From CAIVVT01 sp963757265 (GTDB lineage: Bacteria; Acidobacteriota; Terriglobia; Bryobacterales; Bryobacteraceae), in NCBI GenBank assembly GCA_963757265.1, contig CAVWRA010000011.1, forward strand, positions 372,001 to 436,000: a stretch of DNA of 64,000 nucleotides, in the 5' to 3' direction. A program made the position numbers and the translations under genes. This document shows positions 62,736 through 64,000 of this stretch, one piece after another (the first letter of the stretch is position 1; each line of letters opens with the position of its first letter). The notes under the pieces are model-generated. The model worked only from the letters and a program-made list of their open reading frames with translations. It had not been told where the DNA came from and ran no database searches.

Positions 62736-63617
62736 TTATCGTGTGTTGCCCTGCACCTTCGGCGTGGAAAGGTAGCCAACGATCTGGTTCTTCTTCACCG
62801 TGTTGACCACGATCTCGTACGGCTGCCGCGCCTTGGACGTGTAAAACTGGACCGGCTCGTTCACGCCCTTGTCCTTCTTCTCCACCACCTTGTCGTCGGC
62901 CGACACGTCCACCGTAAACTTGTTCTTCTTCGGATCGGCGTTCTTGAGCTGCAACATGATGTCGCCCACCCGTTGCGGCTGCTTCGTCTTGCCCAGGGTG
63001 AATTCGAAGTAATTGCGGTCGTTGAGCGCCCTCAGCGCGGCCAGTTCCTTGCCGTTCGTCGCGATCAGCCCGCTCTGCACGCCCAGGTCGCCCTGCGTCG
63101 TGTGCAAAGTGGCGATCGTCTTGTCCAGTTCGCTCTTGGTGGCCGAAACCTCGCTCCGCACGTTCGATACGTCGGATGAAACCGCGCCGATCTTGGAAGT
63201 CGCCGACTCGTCCACCTTGCTGATCTGGCTCTGCAGCTCCTGCTTCTGCTGCTGCTCCTGCACCGCCAGCCGCGCCGCCAGCTCATCGGCGTGTTTCTGG
63301 GCGTTAACCTTGGCCTGGCCCGCCGACTGGCTGGCCTGCCGCTTCGCTTCGGCCAACTGGCCCTTCAGGTCTTCCATGTTCTTCTTCGCCGCGGCGCTGG
63401 TCACGCTCTCGGTCTCCCGCACGCGCCCGACTTCGTTCAACATCGATTCCTGCGTCTTGGCCATCTGCTGCTTCAGGCCGTCGATCTGCAGATACAGGAA
63501 AATGTTCGCGGCGATCAACGCAATGACCGCGCCAAACAAAATCGCGAACTTCATCCCCGAGCTATCATTCTGCGGCGGGGTATAGCCGGGCTGGGGGCTG
63601 TACGGTGATCCGGACAT
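62736..63617 (-). CDS. Single-pass membrane coiled-coil protein, unknown function
   Basis: 293 residues. A Pro/Tyr/Gln-rich N-terminal tail (MSGSPYSPQPGYTPPQND) is followed by one TM helix (FAILFGAVIALIAANIFLYLQ) and a ~150-residue coiled coil rich in Gln/Lys/Glu/Ala. A C-terminal beta-rich domain (FEFTLGKTKQPQRVGDIMLQLKNADPKKNKFTVDVSADDKVV) follows. The family name is not known to me. The tail is probably cytoplasmic, the rest periplasmic. It ends in a clear terminator and stands alone. Confidence 0.85.
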   Translation of the reverse strand: MSGSPYSPQPGYTPPQNDSSGMKFAILFGAVIALIAANIFLYLQIDGLKQQMAKTQESMLNEVGRVRETESVTSAAAKKNMEDLKGQLAEAKRQASQSAGQAKVNAQKHADELAARLAVQEQQQKQELQSQISKVDESATSKIGAVSSDVSNVRSEVSATKSELDKTIATLHTTQGDLGVQSGLIATNGKELAALRALNDRNYFEFTLGKTKQPQRVGDIMLQLKNADPKKNKFTVDVSADDKVVEKKDKGVNEPVQFYTSKARQPYEIVVNTVKKNQIVGYLSTPKVQGNTR

Positions 63618-63765
63618 CTACGGTCGCTCCTTCTGCATCCACGGGTTAATGACTCATCCGCCCGGCCTCGCTCCAATCCCGATAGCGGATCTTCATCATC
63701 GTAACATCCCAGACGCAACCCCGAACCTCTCCGTTTCCCGTCTCTTCCCGGCGCCCCGCTCTGCT

Positions 63766-64000
63766 TTACCGCTGATCCCCCGTTTTGGGTCCCGCGGTTT
63801 TGCGCGCCGGCCGCGCAAATTCCAGGTATTCCTGCTTCGGCACGCCCGGCTCGAAACACTGCCGGCAGCGCGCCTCGTACATGCCGGCCGCGCCCACCAG
63901 GATCAGGTCGTCGCTCTCGAACAGCCGTTGCGTGTGCTTGGCCGGGTTGCCGCAACGCATGCACACCGCCAGCGTCTTGGTGATCGACTCTGCGCGGCAC
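63766..64000 (-). CDS. tdk: Thymidine kinase, C-terminal part (5' end outside window)
   Basis: The C-terminal ~77 residues: KTLAVCMRCGNPAKHTQRL, then LILVGAAGMYEARCRQCFEPG, the zinc-binding CxxC...CxxC of type II thymidine kinases and the lasso loop. Walker A and the rest would lie beyond the window edge. The tail is basic. It salvages thymidine to dTMP. Confidence 0.88.
   Translation of the reverse strand, partial: CRAESITKTLAVCMRCGNPAKHTQRLFESDDLILVGAAGMYEARCRQCFEPGVPKQEYLEFARPARKTAGPKTGDQR

Overview
The window is GC-rich, densely coded DNA that looks like an acidobacterial chromosome, most like the Solibacter/Bryobacter group. This rests on gene families only; no database search was run. 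The indicators are an Oar-type TonB-dependent receptor with an N-terminal carboxypeptidase-like domain, a Ser/Thr kinase fused to a TolB/WD40 propeller, an S53 sedolisin, a secreted VWA-like protein beside a small methyltransferase, a TPR-CHAT gene next to an ECF sigma factor, a bacillithiol deacetylase, and many ATGA stop/start overlaps.

Layout. 1-0.9 kb: 3' end of hypF. 0.9-10.2 kb: a minus-strand RND efflux operon (adaptor, two MdtB/MdtC-like permeases, outer-membrane lipoprotein). Both permease frames are broken by about 20 single-base insertions confined to about 4.5-8.3 kb. 10.7-14.3 kb: receiver-like protein, SDR dehydrogenase, exported GH2 glycosidase. 14.3-15.2 kb: gene-poor, with a gene remnant, a 10-bp-phased CGACA array and repeat pieces. 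15.2-18.1 kb: PilZ protein, peptide deformylase-like protein, a secreted repeat protein with a clear terminator, and purU. 18.1-21 kb: a LysE exporter and a Tat-exported glycosidase, each followed by a decayed copy of the purU 3' end. 21-28.7 kb: flavin reductase, Gfo/Idh/MocA oxidoreductase, bshB1, rhomboid protease, PfkB kinase, methyltransferase plus VWA-like protein, ssb and a GNAT acetyltransferase. 28.7-32.7 kb: a TPR-CHAT / ECF sigma / zinc-finger anti-sigma operon. 32.9-33.75 kb: a complete IS5-type element. 34.4-36 kb: an S53 peptidase. 36.3-39.5 kb: a flippase-methyltransferase-glycosyltransferase operon. 39.5-42.5 kb: the conserved recR-ybaB-dnaX-SRP RNA block. 42.6-46 kb: HAD hydrolase, then a BlaI regulator / YhaM-type nuclease / parvulin operon. 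46-49.3 kb: the TonB-dependent receptor. 49.7-57 kb: M23 endopeptidase, propeller protein, FkbM methyltransferase, DUF1801 protein, M48 protease, class V aminotransferase and a HEAT-repeat protein. 57.1-59.8 kb: the kinase-propeller. 60-64 kb: a small unknown protein, a PaaI-type thioesterase inside repeat-rich DNA, a coiled-coil membrane protein and the 3' part of tdk.

The most interesting candidate system is the TPR-CHAT / ECF sigma / membrane anti-sigma operon: an apparently exported caspase-like protease beside a membrane-held transcription switch it might cut. Other strong signals are a 176-bp near-palindromic repeat family (three full copies, three shortened or diverged) that lies against stop codons and in one case encodes the C terminus of YbaB; serial purU 3'-end duplications around two accessory genes; a double-hairpin repeat family; and two places where the sequence itself is suspect (the RND permeases and one propeller blade of the kinase).
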